DNA of 64,000 nucleotides from Chionis minor (lineage: Eukaryota > Chordata > Aves > Charadriiformes > Chionididae): positions 1-64,000 of the forward strand of contig VZSF01001887.1 in NCBI GenBank assembly GCA_013398295.1, given 5' to 3'. Position numbers and translations under genes: made by a program. The notes under the pieces are model-generated. The model did not search any database. It had not been told where the DNA came from and was given only the letters and a program-made list of their open reading frames with translations. Shown piece after piece: positions 11,001 through 23,062 of the stretch. The number at the start of each line of letters is the position of its first letter. Positions within the stretch are counted from its first letter, which is position 1.

Positions 11001-13799
11001 AATTAAATTACCAAATATATTTAAATATTCTGAATATAGTCTTTAAGGACATTTTCACAGGCCCAAAACAGTAAGGGGTTTGGTGGTTTGTTTTTTTTCA
11101 GAACAGTAGAAAAATACACGGAGTTTTGCACAAGCATAAAAAAACCTTCTTTCCCATGTGGCAGCATATCTGTGATGTCTATCTTCAGAAGCTTTTGGGC
11201 AAGAAACGTGATCCAAACCAAAAACAAAACAGCTCCATTGCGGGTGACAGTTTAGAAATAATCTGAAAAAAAGGCTCAACATTTTCTCCATAATGGGGTA
11301 TTAGAACATAGGAAAATTGAGAGGGACAGGAAGGATTACAGTGAGAGAGAGGATTTAGGAAAGGCCAATTTTAATGCAGTTATCAAATGCTGACCTACTT
11401 GTGGAACAGGCAGGTGGAATCTCCGTTTAACATTTCATAGGAAAGAACAATGTGAAAATGAGAGGACTCATTGAAAGACATGTCACTGAAAGACAAAGTG
11501 TTATTCTCTTGAGACCTTTAAAGGCTATATTCCACCCAGAAACCCCCGAATCTGTCAGGTGTTCTTATTTCAAGTTTCCCTGATCAGTTTGGCTGTATCT
11601 AAATCAGCCCTGCGCCCTCTGTTTCATGTAGACAGGCTGTGAGCTTTGTCTCCGTGCCATTAGAGATGCCAGAAAGTAAACTGGGAAACAGCTCAGCAAT
11701 ACAATGGAAAGCATCACCCCCTTTGTACAGCCATTCCCACTGGCTTGCACTCTGTTTAAGAACTGCTTCTCAGCAGAAATAAAAAAGCAACTACTGCACA
11801 AAGCCTAGCAGACAAGGTATGTTGAGTTTCTGATGACTTTCATTGAGTTTCGTTATGAAAAGGATTAAAAATCCTTACTGCTGTGCCTGTCTACAATATC
11901 CTCCCTGCAAAAATTCAAGTCAATGCCACGAAGCAAGGGGGGAGCTTGAAGAAGTCTGTCACTAGAAATGCAGTGCTGGATCTCATGTCATCTTACGGCA
12001 AGCGTGTCTCAGCTCAGATCAGCAAAGCAGAAAGAAGGAACTTCGTGGAGTAGATCCAGGGTTTTCTTACTGAGTACTCATCCAGAAGCAGGATCACAAC
12101 CAAAAAAATTACACCTTCATAGCCCATCAATTCCACTGCATCCTGCACGGATGATTTAGAATGCTTATAGCCAGAGAGAAAAACTGAGAAATTCAAAACC
12201 AGTGTTTTCTTAAACAGGATAAATTAGGGTTTGTTGACTTCCTTACTATTAGAAGCCAGATTGTTTCCAGTACCCGGCTTGCTCATTTACCTCTATTTCA
12301 GGTAGCTCCTTACAGAACTCTCAGATGTGTAATACAGGCATAACTTTAAACGCTGGACTAGCTAAAGTGTCCCCATCTAGGTTAGTAAAATAAATATTTT
12401 ATTTTTTCGCCAAACTAGGAGGCTTTTAAAGACTGATCCATCACTGCTGTCTAAGTCCATATCCATTTTTCTTCCTTCTACTGAACGAACAAGTGGTTTA
12501 TCACAGTCAGAAAAGCATTCCTCTTACGAAGTTGTGTTGTTCATTCGTTGCTCTCACTCACTGGCCAGGCTAGTATCACAAAATTAGATGCACTATTCCT
12601 CAATTCTCATTACACTGCACAGGCTCAATTTCCTACACATTCTTTGTACATAAACTTTGTACAAAAAATAGCTCTACTGCATGAATAGTCCACAGAAGCC
12701 ACATATTTCTTTTGATAATTTCATATTTCATATATGAATTTTTCATATTTCATAAGAGACTCTTTCTTTTCTTCCAGTCTACCATGTCATATAATTCTTG
12801 AATTATGAAAAAGTCCTTTTTCTGACTTGTCATTGGCACCTGGTCTTAACAAAATAAGATTCTAAAATAACAAGAACTAGCACACGTCCAGTTGCTCCAA
12901 ATCCTCCACGTAACCTGTTCAGCCCTTCCTATGTTCACCCTGTGTAGCTCTGAAGCCTTTGATTATCTGTGTTCCCATTTCCACATGTGATTGCACATTT
13001 CTAAGCTGATGGACTTAAGAGCACAGAGATTGCACCCAAGCAGAAGTGCAACATACTCCTGTAATTAAAACTTTTTACAATTAAGGGAGATGCAGCTTTA
13101 CTTCTTTGTTTTTGCTGGAAAACCATACTATGTTGCTTTTTGCCTTTTAACACATCCTAATGACTCATGGCATTTAAAATGGAGTTAAATATTTTTCTTA
13201 ACACAGCTGTATATGTTTTATTTCATGCGTTTGCCAAAATTCCTCATATATTCTTCCAACTATTACAGTCTTCCTTTCATGTTTTTAATTTCTAGTTTCC
13301 ATGGTTCCATAAAATATAAGTTGCTGAATGATGTCTAAACTCATGGCTGGAAGTATCTCTTTATTCCACTCCATAGCTACACAGAACCTTGGACAGACTT
13401 TAATACCCATCTTTTTGGGCTTCTTTTCAGAAGATGGCCATTAGACTCGAGCCCCAGGTCTCCTCCTTGCTTCCCTGAAGCTCTCCATCATTAAAGTACT
13501 AGCCAAGGTTCTCTTGTCTTCTTCCACTAATCATGAGTTTTATTACCTCTCTCCTTAGAAATGCAAAAATCCCACAGTGACTAGAGAATTTAGCAGATTA
13601 GCATGTCTTCCCACCAGAGAAAACTTGATACATCTGAGCTTTCAATCCTCCTTGAAGGGTTGTATTTATTTTTACATAGTGAAATAGAGAAAAATAATAT
13701 ATTGTCAGGATGCATCTCAGAACAACTGAATGTGAAATGGGAAGCATGTTTAGTTGTACTCTTGAAATCCTTGCTAGAGGAATACCCTTATGTGGCAAT
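8063..13799. other. Unassigned single-copy DNA
   Basis: No gene is recognised. The stretch is AT-rich, with no CR1 fragment or long tandem repeat that I can see. A TTTCATATTTCAT motif occurs twice close together near 12720-12755. A somewhat GC-richer patch at 9120-9330 has two overlapping minus-strand open frames of 68 and 79 codons that match nothing I know. Confidence 0.45.
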
Positions 13800-14240
13800 G
13801 AACAGGGCTTCCTTCAATCTGCCACTAAGTGACTCCAGCCTATCCTCCTTGCTAAAGATCTCGCTTCAGTTATTCATCTCTCTACCAGTGCAACACATCT
13901 GGCACAAAGGCTTTCATGCTAAAGAAAATCCAATTAGTGCAGAATGCTTCAGTACATCCCTTGCACAATGCAAACTATCACGTGTTCACCATCATGTCCT
14001 CTCCTCTCTACACTGGAAAGCCTGTGAATCCTCAGGCTTTGCAATGAACTACTCGCTCCTTCAGCAAAATAGATTCTTAAGCAAGAAGGTAGCGCTCATC
14101 TGGAAGGGAGCAAGCACTTCCATGAAGGCTGACCTAAAACTGTGGAATGAACTGCCTTAGAAAAAGAGGGATCGTCTCAAATATTCTCCACCATCTGCTC
14201 CAACTTCAAGGCACAGTTTAGGAACTTGCTTTAAAGTTAA
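13800..14240 (+). mobile_element. Ancient L2-type LINE remnant (end of ORF2)
   Basis: The recognisable landmarks follow, in the right order, the C-terminal region of L2-clade LINE reverse-transcriptase proteins. KKIQLVQNAS (from about 13919) corresponds to the usual KLQLVQNAAA block. HHHVLSSLHW (13987-14016) corresponds to the HITPVLxSLHWLPV block. LKLWNELP (14134-14157) corresponds to the APRLWNSLP block. CSNFKAQFRNLL (14196-14231) corresponds to the final SFKxxLKTHL block. The first landmark is in a different frame from the next two, and a stop (14158-14160) precedes the last, so the copy is frameshifted and old. A 185-codon open frame at 13603-14160 overlaps it. L2 copies in birds are relics from an early amniote ancestor. 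The family assignment is by remembered pattern, and the 5' limit is uncertain. Confidence 0.6.
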
Positions 14241-16989
14241 CATTAAAGAGGAATCCAAATGCTTATTTAAAAAAACAAAACCAAAACAAATATGAAGAGA
14301 AAATAAAATAAAAAAAAAAGCTACCAAAACAAACAGCCCACAGGAGCAGATTACTCCATCGGGGGATCTTCAAAAATAAAACATCTCCCCCTGCCCTCAA
14401 AACCGCTAGTGAGGAGATGGACTTAAGATAGAGAGTTTCTAGCCCTTCTGAAGGACTGCTTTGAGTGCCATTTAAGGAGTCAAGCACAGCACATCACAGA
14501 GAAGTAATTTTGTTGTAGAAATAAAGATGATAGGATGGAAACAACTATGCCTTAACATCAACATTTTATCCCCAGCAAGCGTTGCTCACAGATTTCTCCT
14601 CATGCTGCTTTTCATTCATAGTCTTCCCAGGCTCTGCTTAGAGCTTACACTTCTCTCCAGTGATTTGCCCAACTTATTTTATGTCATCTGAAAAAAAAGC
14701 AAACCAGTTAAGAATAATGTTTTCCTCATTGAATTTAAAACAAATACACAATACCCATTCCCATTAAACAGACACTGGACAGTGATGCTCCACAGGACTT
14801 GAGATGTTTCACGTTTTTCAAGTGATTAGCATCAAAATCTCTCTATAAAAATTAAGTAATGACAATTACAGCAGTTAAGCTATCTCATCTGTGTGGCTCC
14901 ACACCACCTTTAAAAAAATCAGCAGAGCATGTTTATTTTAGTCCTAAATATGATTTATCTGTTGATTCTTCAGCATTCATATTTCAACAGCCTCCAAACT
15001 GCTAAGCTATCCCATGAGACGCATATCCAAAAACATCCTTAACCGTCTCCATTTCCAGAACAGCAGAATATGTGGATCTGAACATTCTGGTTAGCTGGCT
15101 CATAGTGACCAAAGGGTCAACCACCTGGGAAATTATAGGACCTACAATGGCTAACTTGTGGGCTACCTCATAACACATTTGAGTTCTTTTGCAATAACAC
15201 ACCAAACTTAATGACCATCAAATAATGGTTGCATGATCTGAGATTTGGAAAACCTAGATGCGTTCAATTGCTTTCTCTGATTAGGTCTGTACTTATTTGG
15301 CATTACCAGAGATATCTCAATCCCTAAATAATTAACCTACAACCAATATCTATGAAATTGCCTCACTAAGCTCACTAACCAAGACTGTTTGCTGTTAAAT
15401 TAGTAGAATAAATAATTTACACCAAAAAAGCGTGCACAAGATAGTGCCAATAAACCTGGGGGAACTTGTTCATTATTTGCAAGAAAATTGGATGAAACAC
15501 AATTCCCCAAGTACAAGCCATTCTGTAGAGTAAAAGGTGCATTAGTATTATTGCAGCATGTAGGGAACAAATGAAGTCTCATGACTGTTCTCTTCAGACT
15601 ATGCTCTCTTCATTAGCCTTTTCTCCAGAGCTATAAACACATGCAATATACTGTACATAGGAGACCGAACGTTTACATATGAAGTACATTTCTTATAGGG
15701 AAAAAAAATATTATAGAAATCATTACTGAATAAGAAAGGAGCTAAATGAATAATATCCAGCACTGACATGGCAGCTCTGTATCATTTGGAAAATCCTCAA
15801 ATCGGCAAAGGTTACTCTTGCTGACTCTAAATGCTCAAGAAAATTGCTTTGTAAATTTGCAATTCACAGGATTTTTATCATTTTAAGATCATTTCAAAAT
15901 GAACTGTTGATGGAGCTTATCTCTTGCAAAGTTCTGCACAGTCACGCGTAGAGCACTCAATGAATTGGTGAGTGTCTTTGCGCTAATGTCACTGGGAGCT
16001 GAAACAGGCAAAGAAAAACAATACTGACTCTTGCCTAAACTTCAGAAATAGTTTAAAAATAGTTATTCTAAAGGCACTCTCAGAATTCCCAACTAAAAAT
16101 TCACATTTAGGAATAAATGAATAAAATTCACTGAGAACAATTTGGCACAGAAACTAGTGCAGAGGCCAAAACAGGGTTTATGACTTTGGCGTGGGCTCAG
16201 CTCCCATTAGGTTCCAGAAAACTTCAAGCTCCTGTACTCAAACTGTTTGTAGCGCCCAAAGGTCCCTGCACAGCAAGGTACAAGGGAGACAGTCCCTCTG
16301 CCCGCTGGGGCTTGAGCTTTTGTTACCGAAGCACCACTTCCCTGCCCTCCCCGGATGGCACAACCCCCTGAAGAGATGCTCAGGCAGGGAATGCCCTGAC
16401 CTAAAGAACCATCTCCAAGCACCCTCTGCTCTTCAGGCTGTGTTTTCCCTATAAAGAGAGATGGTCACCAGTCTTGTGTTGCTGCTGCAGCCCAGGGACA
16501 GAGCCACAGACACGCTGACCGCATCCAGGGAAGCTGCAGCAGAGTCCCTGGCTGGATCCAGCCCCTTGTTTAAGTCGGAATTAAATGCTCGGTCTCAGCC
16601 TGATCTGTGGCGGTTTGTTGTTTTTTATTATTTGATAGCAAGTATCCTGGGACATGTTTCCTGACCTTGCTCTGTATCTGTGCTGAAAACACAACAATCT
16701 TTTTTATAAAAAAATAAACATTTCTCCCTAGATTATGAATCATGTAGTTGCATGACCTGGGACCCAATGCTTCCTGCAATCTATCTTCTTTAATACTGAA
16801 AGAAATGATAAATACGGATGCCAGCTTACCTGTTCTTCTAGAAAGCAATACTGGGAATACCAATTTCACTCATTTCACTCATCTTTATCCCAAAAGAAGA
16901 ACAATGACACAAAAAAAAGAGGTTAGCCCTGTGGAGTAAAAGGTGTCCCAATGTCATTGTTGCATGCAAGGATCAGATAAGCACCTGGT
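14241..16989. other. Unassigned single-copy DNA
   Basis: No gene is recognised. The stretch 16180-16600 is GC-richer than its surroundings and carries several overlapping open frames of 63-87 codons on both strands, none resembling a known family. The rest is AT-rich. Confidence 0.45.
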
Positions 16990-17320
16990 TTGTTCTGTCT
17001 GTGAAGACAGCTTTATCCAAATAAAGCATGGTGCATTTTATCATTCTGTAATGGAAAAGACCTGTCACTCTTTGAATATCATCATATGGTCGGTGGCCGG
17101 CAGATAATGGACTGTTAAGTGTCAAGGTGACTGGCTTTGAATGTGCACAAAACTAAAAATTATAGACCTGTCATTCCATAGGCAGGCCACAATTAGCTGT
17201 CTATGCAACTTGAAATTTCCATTTTGCCTGCTGAATAATCAATTGGTTACAGTTTCTCAATACAGGCGCATTTTTAGGCTCTTTGCACTCGGGATTTTAT
17301 CTTTTTTATAAGGTTTTTCA
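16990..17320. promoter_or_regulatory. Candidate conserved non-coding element
   Basis: This non-repetitive block has dense AT-core motifs of the kind bound by homeodomain and POU/SOX factors, such as CCACAATTAGCTG, AATAATCAATTGG and CATCATATGG. It has no open frame of note. It resembles vertebrate developmental enhancers in texture, but this is impression only. Conservation cannot be seen from one sequence. Confidence 0.25.
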
Positions 17321-18082
17321 AATAACTGTGCAGTGCACTTAAGCAGATGGGGTTAGGAGTGAACTGTGCAGTTATCTCCTCCCCAAACACATACACAAAT
17401 ACATTCACCAATATTTTACAATCAACATTTTTTATGTAAAATTCCTCTGGCTATGCTCTACCCTATAACATTTCTGCCAGGGATGTAGTGCTAAGGAACA
17501 CAAGCTACATAAAATTCACAGCTTCAGACTTCACAGCCTTTTGTTTCTATTACCAACATAATATTATTTTCCTACATTTTGCTATCTGTCCACCCTAATG
17601 TGAGTGAATGATACAACATGACTTAGAAATAAAATGTTTTCAAAGGTAATTCTCAAAAAGGGAAAGTATTTTCTTTTTGGAGAATTTTTTTCGGTATCGT
17701 TTACTAACAAAATTTTAAGGTGGTTGGGGCAGAGACCTTATTTTATGCTGCTAAAACAGGAGAGGCGATACATCAATAAGGACTCTTGCACTCCACTTTG
17801 AAAATAAACAAGCAATGCAATCAAATAAGTTCAGAATCCCACATCATACATTAATGTATGTACTGTAGCCCTTTTTGTCCTGGACAAGTAGCAATCACTT
17901 GCTGTCTTACAGGCTGTCTGCATTTGAGAACGAAATTGCTTAACATTGTGCCTGAATGCGAGAATAGGTTTACAAAATGGGGAGCTCCAAGTTCTGGGTT
18001 TATAGTCACAATATCAGGACAAGTGCTGCCTCAGTGTCTTTTTGATATGAAGAAGTCCTTTAAAGTGATGTTATTGCCTATA

Positions 18083-18113
<31 letters not shown>

Positions 18114-18114
18114 T
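17321..18114. other. Unassigned AT-rich DNA ending in a T run
   Basis: No gene is recognised. The segment ends in T8, a single C, then T19 at 18083-18110. Confidence 0.5.
18083..18110 (+). repeat. T-rich homopolymer (T8CT19)
   Basis: A 28-base tract of T interrupted once by C. It precedes GTTTTAG and could serve as a pyrimidine tract on the plus strand. No clear exon follows. Confidence 0.9.
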
Positions 18115-18660
18115 TGTTTTAGCTCAGCTTGATTTGTAGCACAAGATGGGCAGAATTCCTCCCATCTGATGTGGAAACGCTGCGCATCGGTTCTGGCCGA
18201 AGCCACTTGGAATAATGGAAAGACATGCGAGATCGCCACTGGACTTTAAATCAGGCTTCAATATGTAGCCTTCCATTTTTATAGTACTTCATATATTGAT
18301 AAAGCCTTTGCATGCAGTTCTGGGAGGCACACAGCGATACTTTGGCAATCCAAAGAAGTCTATGACTGAGTCTGTAATTATATGGTATATGGGCTTTAGT
18401 GATGACTGGATCAAGTGATAATGGCTTGAGGAGCTTCTGGTCTTCCCTCACAGCCCCACGCTCATTTCCTTTCCCATAGCGCAATTTACTCTTCCCGCAT
18501 TTGTCCTATTTAAGTGCTCCCCCCGTCCTTTTTTGATGATGACTTTTAACAGCAGTTATTTGAACAGTGTAATTTACAGCAAGTCATAGAAGGAGCTGTA
18601 TGTACAAAGCTGAGGACGTGGCAAATTACAGCGAGAGAGCAGGAACAAGAGGCTGGAGGG
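18115..18660. promoter_or_regulatory. Candidate conserved non-coding element
   Basis: This complex, non-repetitive sequence has a balanced composition inside AT-rich flanks. It includes CCCATCTGATGTGGAAAC, GCTGCGCATCGG, TGATTTGTAGCACAAG and TTGATAAAGCCTTTGCATG (an octamer-like ATGCAAA on the reverse strand). A 77-codon minus open frame (18251-18484) is not recognised. Together with the block at 16990-17320 it would flank the CpG island on the left. Inference only. Confidence 0.22.
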
Positions 18661-20162
18661 AGCAGAGGGGAAAGTTCTTAAATTCACATTGCAGAACTAC
18701 ACTGTTAGCCTGAATTTCCTCCTTGCTTTTTCTCCTCTCTCCCTCTAGAAATAGAAGGTTAGGCCATTAGAGAATTCAATTGGTTCCAGATGGACCCTTA
18801 ACCCAGCTCTTCTAATAAAAACATTTTCCTGTTAAACAACCTGTGTCACATGGAATAGATGAAATTTATCTTTAGTATACCGCCACTGAAGCCTGGAAAG
18901 ACAAACCTGAAGTATGAGTATCTGTATCTCAAATATAAAAGGGCAATGCAACAATGATTTATCTCACAATTAGGCAGTGGTAATTAAAAAAGTAATACTG
19001 TAGCAGACATACAATACAAGCTCCTAAGAAAAGTTATAAAAAATTATAGCTGTCTTTTCTAAAGGCAGCGTTCCATTTTTATGTTTTCTATAAAATTCTT
19101 CAGAAAAATCAAAATATAACACTTGACAGTATAACTCCTAACTCATCTCTTTCATGGACTACTGGCATTGTTAACAAATTTTGCTTTATTTTACTTTATA
19201 TATTTTTTAATGTATAAATCAGAGAGCCAGTTTTGCTTGTATAGAAATCAGTGACAAAAGTCTCCAAGTTTTCTCATCAGACCACAGTCAATTCTTTTTG
19301 CGCATTAGAACAAAACCTTGACTGTTCTAGATTAACACTTAAGGTACTCGGAATATAAGAATAGACTGTGATTTTGCATTCAGTAGCAGGTTGCTTAAGG
19401 AGCTCCCATCCTCCTTCGTCCCAGCCTTCGTTCCGCCCTACGTGCCAACCAGTGTTTTGGCTGGCACAGACGCTTGTGTTGCCATGTAGTCAGCATATAT
19501 TTCATCTTTTACCAGCTGGATCTATTCCTCGATCAAGTTCACTGTACCGCTGTGCAAACAGTTGTGGCAGCAAACGCAAGAGCTGGGAACAACCCGCCAG
19601 GAAGGTGGACAGATGCCCAAGCTGCTTAAGCTATGACTGCTAGTGAATAAATGCTCTCAGTACCACAGCATACGTAGCCTGTCCTTCTATCCGAGGTCCG
19701 TAGAGAGTGTCTACGTTGTCCCCGTTTGTTTCACATACATTTATTCACACATCACCTTCGCAAGGAGTGCTGCAATTCCCAATTTACAGCTATGGAACTG
19801 AACTGCAGCAATGTTTTCAAAAATACCTTTCCGAGAGACTTAAATTCTGAGTGCCTACAATGCTCTCAAAATCAGCTTTTAATTGACCTAGATGCTTTCA
19901 AATTATTTGCTTAAAAAAGCAACAAAGACACGGGTTCTAGGCTAGCATCCTAACCAGCAAGCTGTCCTAGCACTCTTGCTTTGTGAATTTCCTTCCATTT
20001 TCCCACCAGAGATAGCGGTGATATAATTTATTACTATCATGAAACTGATTATGCATTCTGAAGTCAGCAGATTTACCTTAAAATAACACGGTGCCTCAGT
20101 GAAAACCATTACATGTTCACAGTGGAATCTGTCTGGGCAAATGAAAAAAAAATAAAAATGCT
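18661..20162. other. Unassigned AT-rich DNA
   Basis: No gene or repeat is recognised. A 91-codon plus open frame at 19368-19643 lies in a locally GC-richer patch and matches nothing known to me. Confidence 0.45.
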
Positions 20163-20190
20163 ACACACACACTCTCTCTCTCTCTCTCTC
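20163..20190 (+). repeat. Compound microsatellite (AC)5(TC)9
   Basis: Five AC units run directly into nine TC units. The array is short but perfect and likely to vary in length between individuals. Confidence 0.92.
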
Positions 20191-20849
20191 ACTCTGCTTT
20201 ATTCTGTTACCAGTTGAAATAAGAAAAAAGCGAGCGGTTTTGTCCATTCAAGAAATTAAAACTTTTACAGACTCAGGGCTAGTGGATTTTGCCTCCGTGT
20301 TTCCGGAGGGACCTGCACGCAGAGTAGTTCATTGTCTATTTGATCTTTCAGTACGTGGCTTTGGGAAAAGGGAAGAGCTTTCGCCCTGCGGTTCGGAGCA
20401 TTTGTGCGCTGTCTCAGTCTATATAAGCGGTCTGCATACTTTGCTAGGTGCTAGCAGAGGTTTGAAAGAACAAGAAAAATATTGCACCTCCACCTTTTTC
20501 TTTCTAACACCTCTACACCTCAGGAGACCGCTGGGCTGCCACACCATCCAAAGGAGGCTCAAATAACCCCGAGCTACATCGGCCTTCGGTATGACCAGAG
20601 TCCCACACACATGGTTATCTGCTGCCTCGTAGAAACACAACTTATTTTCACCAAACAGCGCTTTCCTACAGAAGTTTCTTAACCTTGAGATATGAGAGCC
20701 CTACGTCCCTGTAATTCCTGTTTAGAGTACATGAAAATACCTTGGATCCTCAGTTATACAGACACTTAGGAATGGGGAAAAACAGGGTAACTAGCAAAAT
20801 GAAGACAGGACATTTGCACAAAAGGCAAGATTATCTAATACAGAACAAG
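20191..20849. other. Unassigned DNA
   Basis: A 108-codon plus open frame (20240-20566) and a 73-codon minus frame overlap here. Neither has recognisable domains, so I do not call a gene. Confidence 0.4.
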
Positions 20850-20874
20850 CCCCCCCCCAACCCCCCCCCCCCCC
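20850..20874 (+). repeat. C9AAC14 tract (G-run on the minus strand)
   Basis: Nine C, two A, then fourteen C. On the minus strand this is G14TTG9, which could form a G-quadruplex, with an i-motif possible on the plus strand. It lies about 850 bases left of the CpG island. Exact length is unreliable in most sequencing data. Confidence 0.9.
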
Positions 20875-21724
20875 TTCTGTGCTTTTTCTTCTTCGAGTAA
20901 CGCTGCGTCTGCAGGGCTGTTTGAGATCCTTTTCCCCACGTGTACTGGTAAGCTTCTCAAATTGGCGGGGGCAATGCTGTGATGCAAAGCATTTGCCAGG
21001 GTAACTGCTGCTCTTCTCTGGGAAACCGGCAGGAAAAGATGGGCACCAGCCTCCCCCCGCTGCTGGCTGAGGAGCTATGAGATGCATTGCCTCTAGCAGC
21101 ACTGGATTTTACGTACAGCTGTACCGATAGTTGGAGAAGTTACCATGACATCAAATCACCCCCCTCCCTCCATTTCACTACACGGCATTTACATCTCCCT
21201 ACGAGGCGAAAACAGACGAAGCAACAAATACAGCATGAAATAAGCCTGCACCTACCCCTGCTCCACCTCGAGCTCAGCCATCGGCTTCGCTGGAGCAGGG
21301 ACAAGCCCTTTACCTGCACCAAGATCAACGTAACTTTGAACAAAAACAAAAGAATATCCGTTAACTCTTGGCTGCCACGCACACCTTACGGTTGAAGTCT
21401 GGCCAATTAAACTCTCAAGGCAGTAATGCCGTCAAGACACCCAGCTGCTAAGTGAAGTGCGGGCAAAAGATTTTGCTTAATTTCTGAGAACGAGAAAACA
21501 TTTGCTGAAAAACTCCCGCTCTCCGAATTCCGCTGCCATTTCACCTCAAAAGCATGAGGTCCGCACAAGCCGACTGCAGAAGGAATGCACTCTTCTCTCT
21601 TAAAGCTGAGGGTACATTTAGGCTCTACATTAGAACTGCCATAAATAATGTAGTGACTGCATGTGTCAAGTTAATAGTAAAAAGCGGGGCTGTGCGATGC
21701 ATACCAAGCAGCAGCGTTCTCTGG
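20875..21724. other. Unassigned DNA rising in GC towards the CpG island
   Basis: GC and CpG content increase from left to right. Open frames of about 100 codons on both strands (20791-21102 minus, 21087-21395 plus) are unrecognised and probably chance. Confidence 0.4.
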
Positions 21725-22140
21725 CTATGTAACAAAATACCGGCGGTTTTCACCCCGGGAAATCCACCCGGCTTCTTTCGGGAACGGGAGCAGGGGATGA
21801 CTCCCTCCCGAAACGGACGGCGTCACGCCGAGCGCAGGCAGCCAGGCCGGCCGCCGGAGCCGCGGCTGAACGCCAACCGGCCCGCCAAGAGGGACACCGG
21901 TGCCGGCAGCCCTTGTGCCTGCTCCGGCTGCGACCCGGGGCCCGGCATGCTGACAGACTCCATTAGCATTAATGCTGCTCTCTTATCTCCCGGTGGCCGG
22001 CCGGTGACGGCTGCCTGCCACCGCCGACGAGGCCGACACCGCCAATCCGCTCCGGCTCGGCAAGGTCACCGCGCCGGCCGGGCTCGGGATTGGCTCTGGC
22101 GCCGCGGCGTGTTATTACTGTCTGATTTGATCGGAGGCAG
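21725..22140. promoter_or_regulatory. CpG island, probable promoter or developmental regulatory element
   Basis: I count by hand about 49 CpG dinucleotides in 420 bases, with GC above 60%, so observed CpG is near expectation. This is very unusual in this CpG-depleted window. CCAAT-type boxes occur on both strands: CGCCAATCCG (22039-22048), GGGATTGGCT (22086-22095) and CTCCAATCAAAC (22150-22161, just outside). There is no obvious TATA box, as is usual for CpG-island promoters. A 211-codon plus open frame (21554-22189) spans it, but stop-free runs are expected in GC-rich DNA and the peptide is low-complexity and unrecognised. No gene can be assigned. Confidence 0.7.
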
Positions 22141-22385
22141 GGGGTGGTCTCCAATCAAACAGAGAAAAGGTCCTGGAGAAGGTAATTAAATCCTGTCAGA
22201 GGCAATTATCGGTTCCAGGGCCATGACTCTGGCACTGAATGCAGATGATCTGAAGCTCTATTCTTGTAGAAATTCAAGAGGGCTTCTGGCGCGGATCAGT
22301 TAGACATAAAGGAAACAGCAGGCTTTTTGCAAACAATGCGGCGCTGTATTTTGAAGCTTTTTGCACATCTTTTTTTCTTCCCTGC
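22141..22385. promoter_or_regulatory. Candidate conserved block flanking the CpG island
   Basis: GGTAATTAAATCC, GGCAATTATCGG and AAACAATGCGG follow the island directly. They give homeodomain-like (TAATTA, CAATTA) and SOX-like (AACAAT) cores in unique sequence. GAGAAGGTAATT near 22176 could also act as a splice donor for a plus-strand first exon. Function is inferred from texture and position only. Confidence 0.3.
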
Positions 22386-23008
22386 TCTCAGAGTTTGGTT
22401 GCCGCTGATCAAAAATATTTCCTTCTCCCCACATTCTCATTAATTTGATAGATAAGATTTACTTACGTATTATACACATAATGACGAGCTACATAAGAGA
22501 AATTTTGTTCCGAAACACTGCCCACTTAAAACGTCTTTCATCAAGACAAAACAGCTTTAGACAATAGAAACATATCAAATTATTGATGTTTTACTGGAAA
22601 AAACGAAAGCACCAGAATTGGATTATCTAGCCAGAAGGGCAATGTCTCATCTCTAAATCCTATGGATGCCAAAAGGGAATAAATAAATGACTTCCTCCTA
22701 CCATGGTATAATGATGCCAACACAAGTGTATCAGAAGTGCCCTGACATGTTGGAAAAGGCAGGCATTTCACTGACATAAACAATACGCTGTTTAATTCCG
22801 CAAAGCCCAAAATATTATTTGCTATATGTACGCTTTTTATTTTACTCTGATGTGACAAACCGGAGCTGGGAAAAATCTGAAATTTATACTAGAGATTAAA
22901 AACCAAAACAACAACTCCCCCCCCCAAAAAAAAAATATCTCAGAGCATTTTCCTGATTTTATATAAAACCATTTTCCTCCTCAAGCGTGCGTCAATTTAT
23001 TATTTCAG
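22386..23008. other. Unassigned AT-rich DNA
   Basis: No gene is recognised. The 92-codon minus open frame (22580-22858) has no family resemblance. A short C run followed by an A run lies at about 22917-22935. Confidence 0.45.
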
Positions 23009-23062
23009 AGCCAGACTACAAGCTCAGTTGTGCCCCAGTAAATCAGGACCAACACCATCACG
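23009..23062 (+). other. Candidate small exon downstream of the CpG island
   Basis: ATTTATTATTTCAG precedes the segment as a plausible acceptor, and ACG then GTAAGTGG follows as a strong donor. Two of three frames are open over 54 bases. It lies about 0.9 kb downstream of the CpG island on the strand a rightward transcript would use. The peptide is unrecognised. It could equally be a chance splice pair. Confidence 0.22.

Noticed and set aside
21554..22189. 211-codon plus-strand open frame across the CpG island
   Set aside because: GC-rich DNA has few stop codons by chance. The peptide is Arg/Gly/Pro-rich, has no recognisable domain and begins and ends outside any splice or promoter logic.
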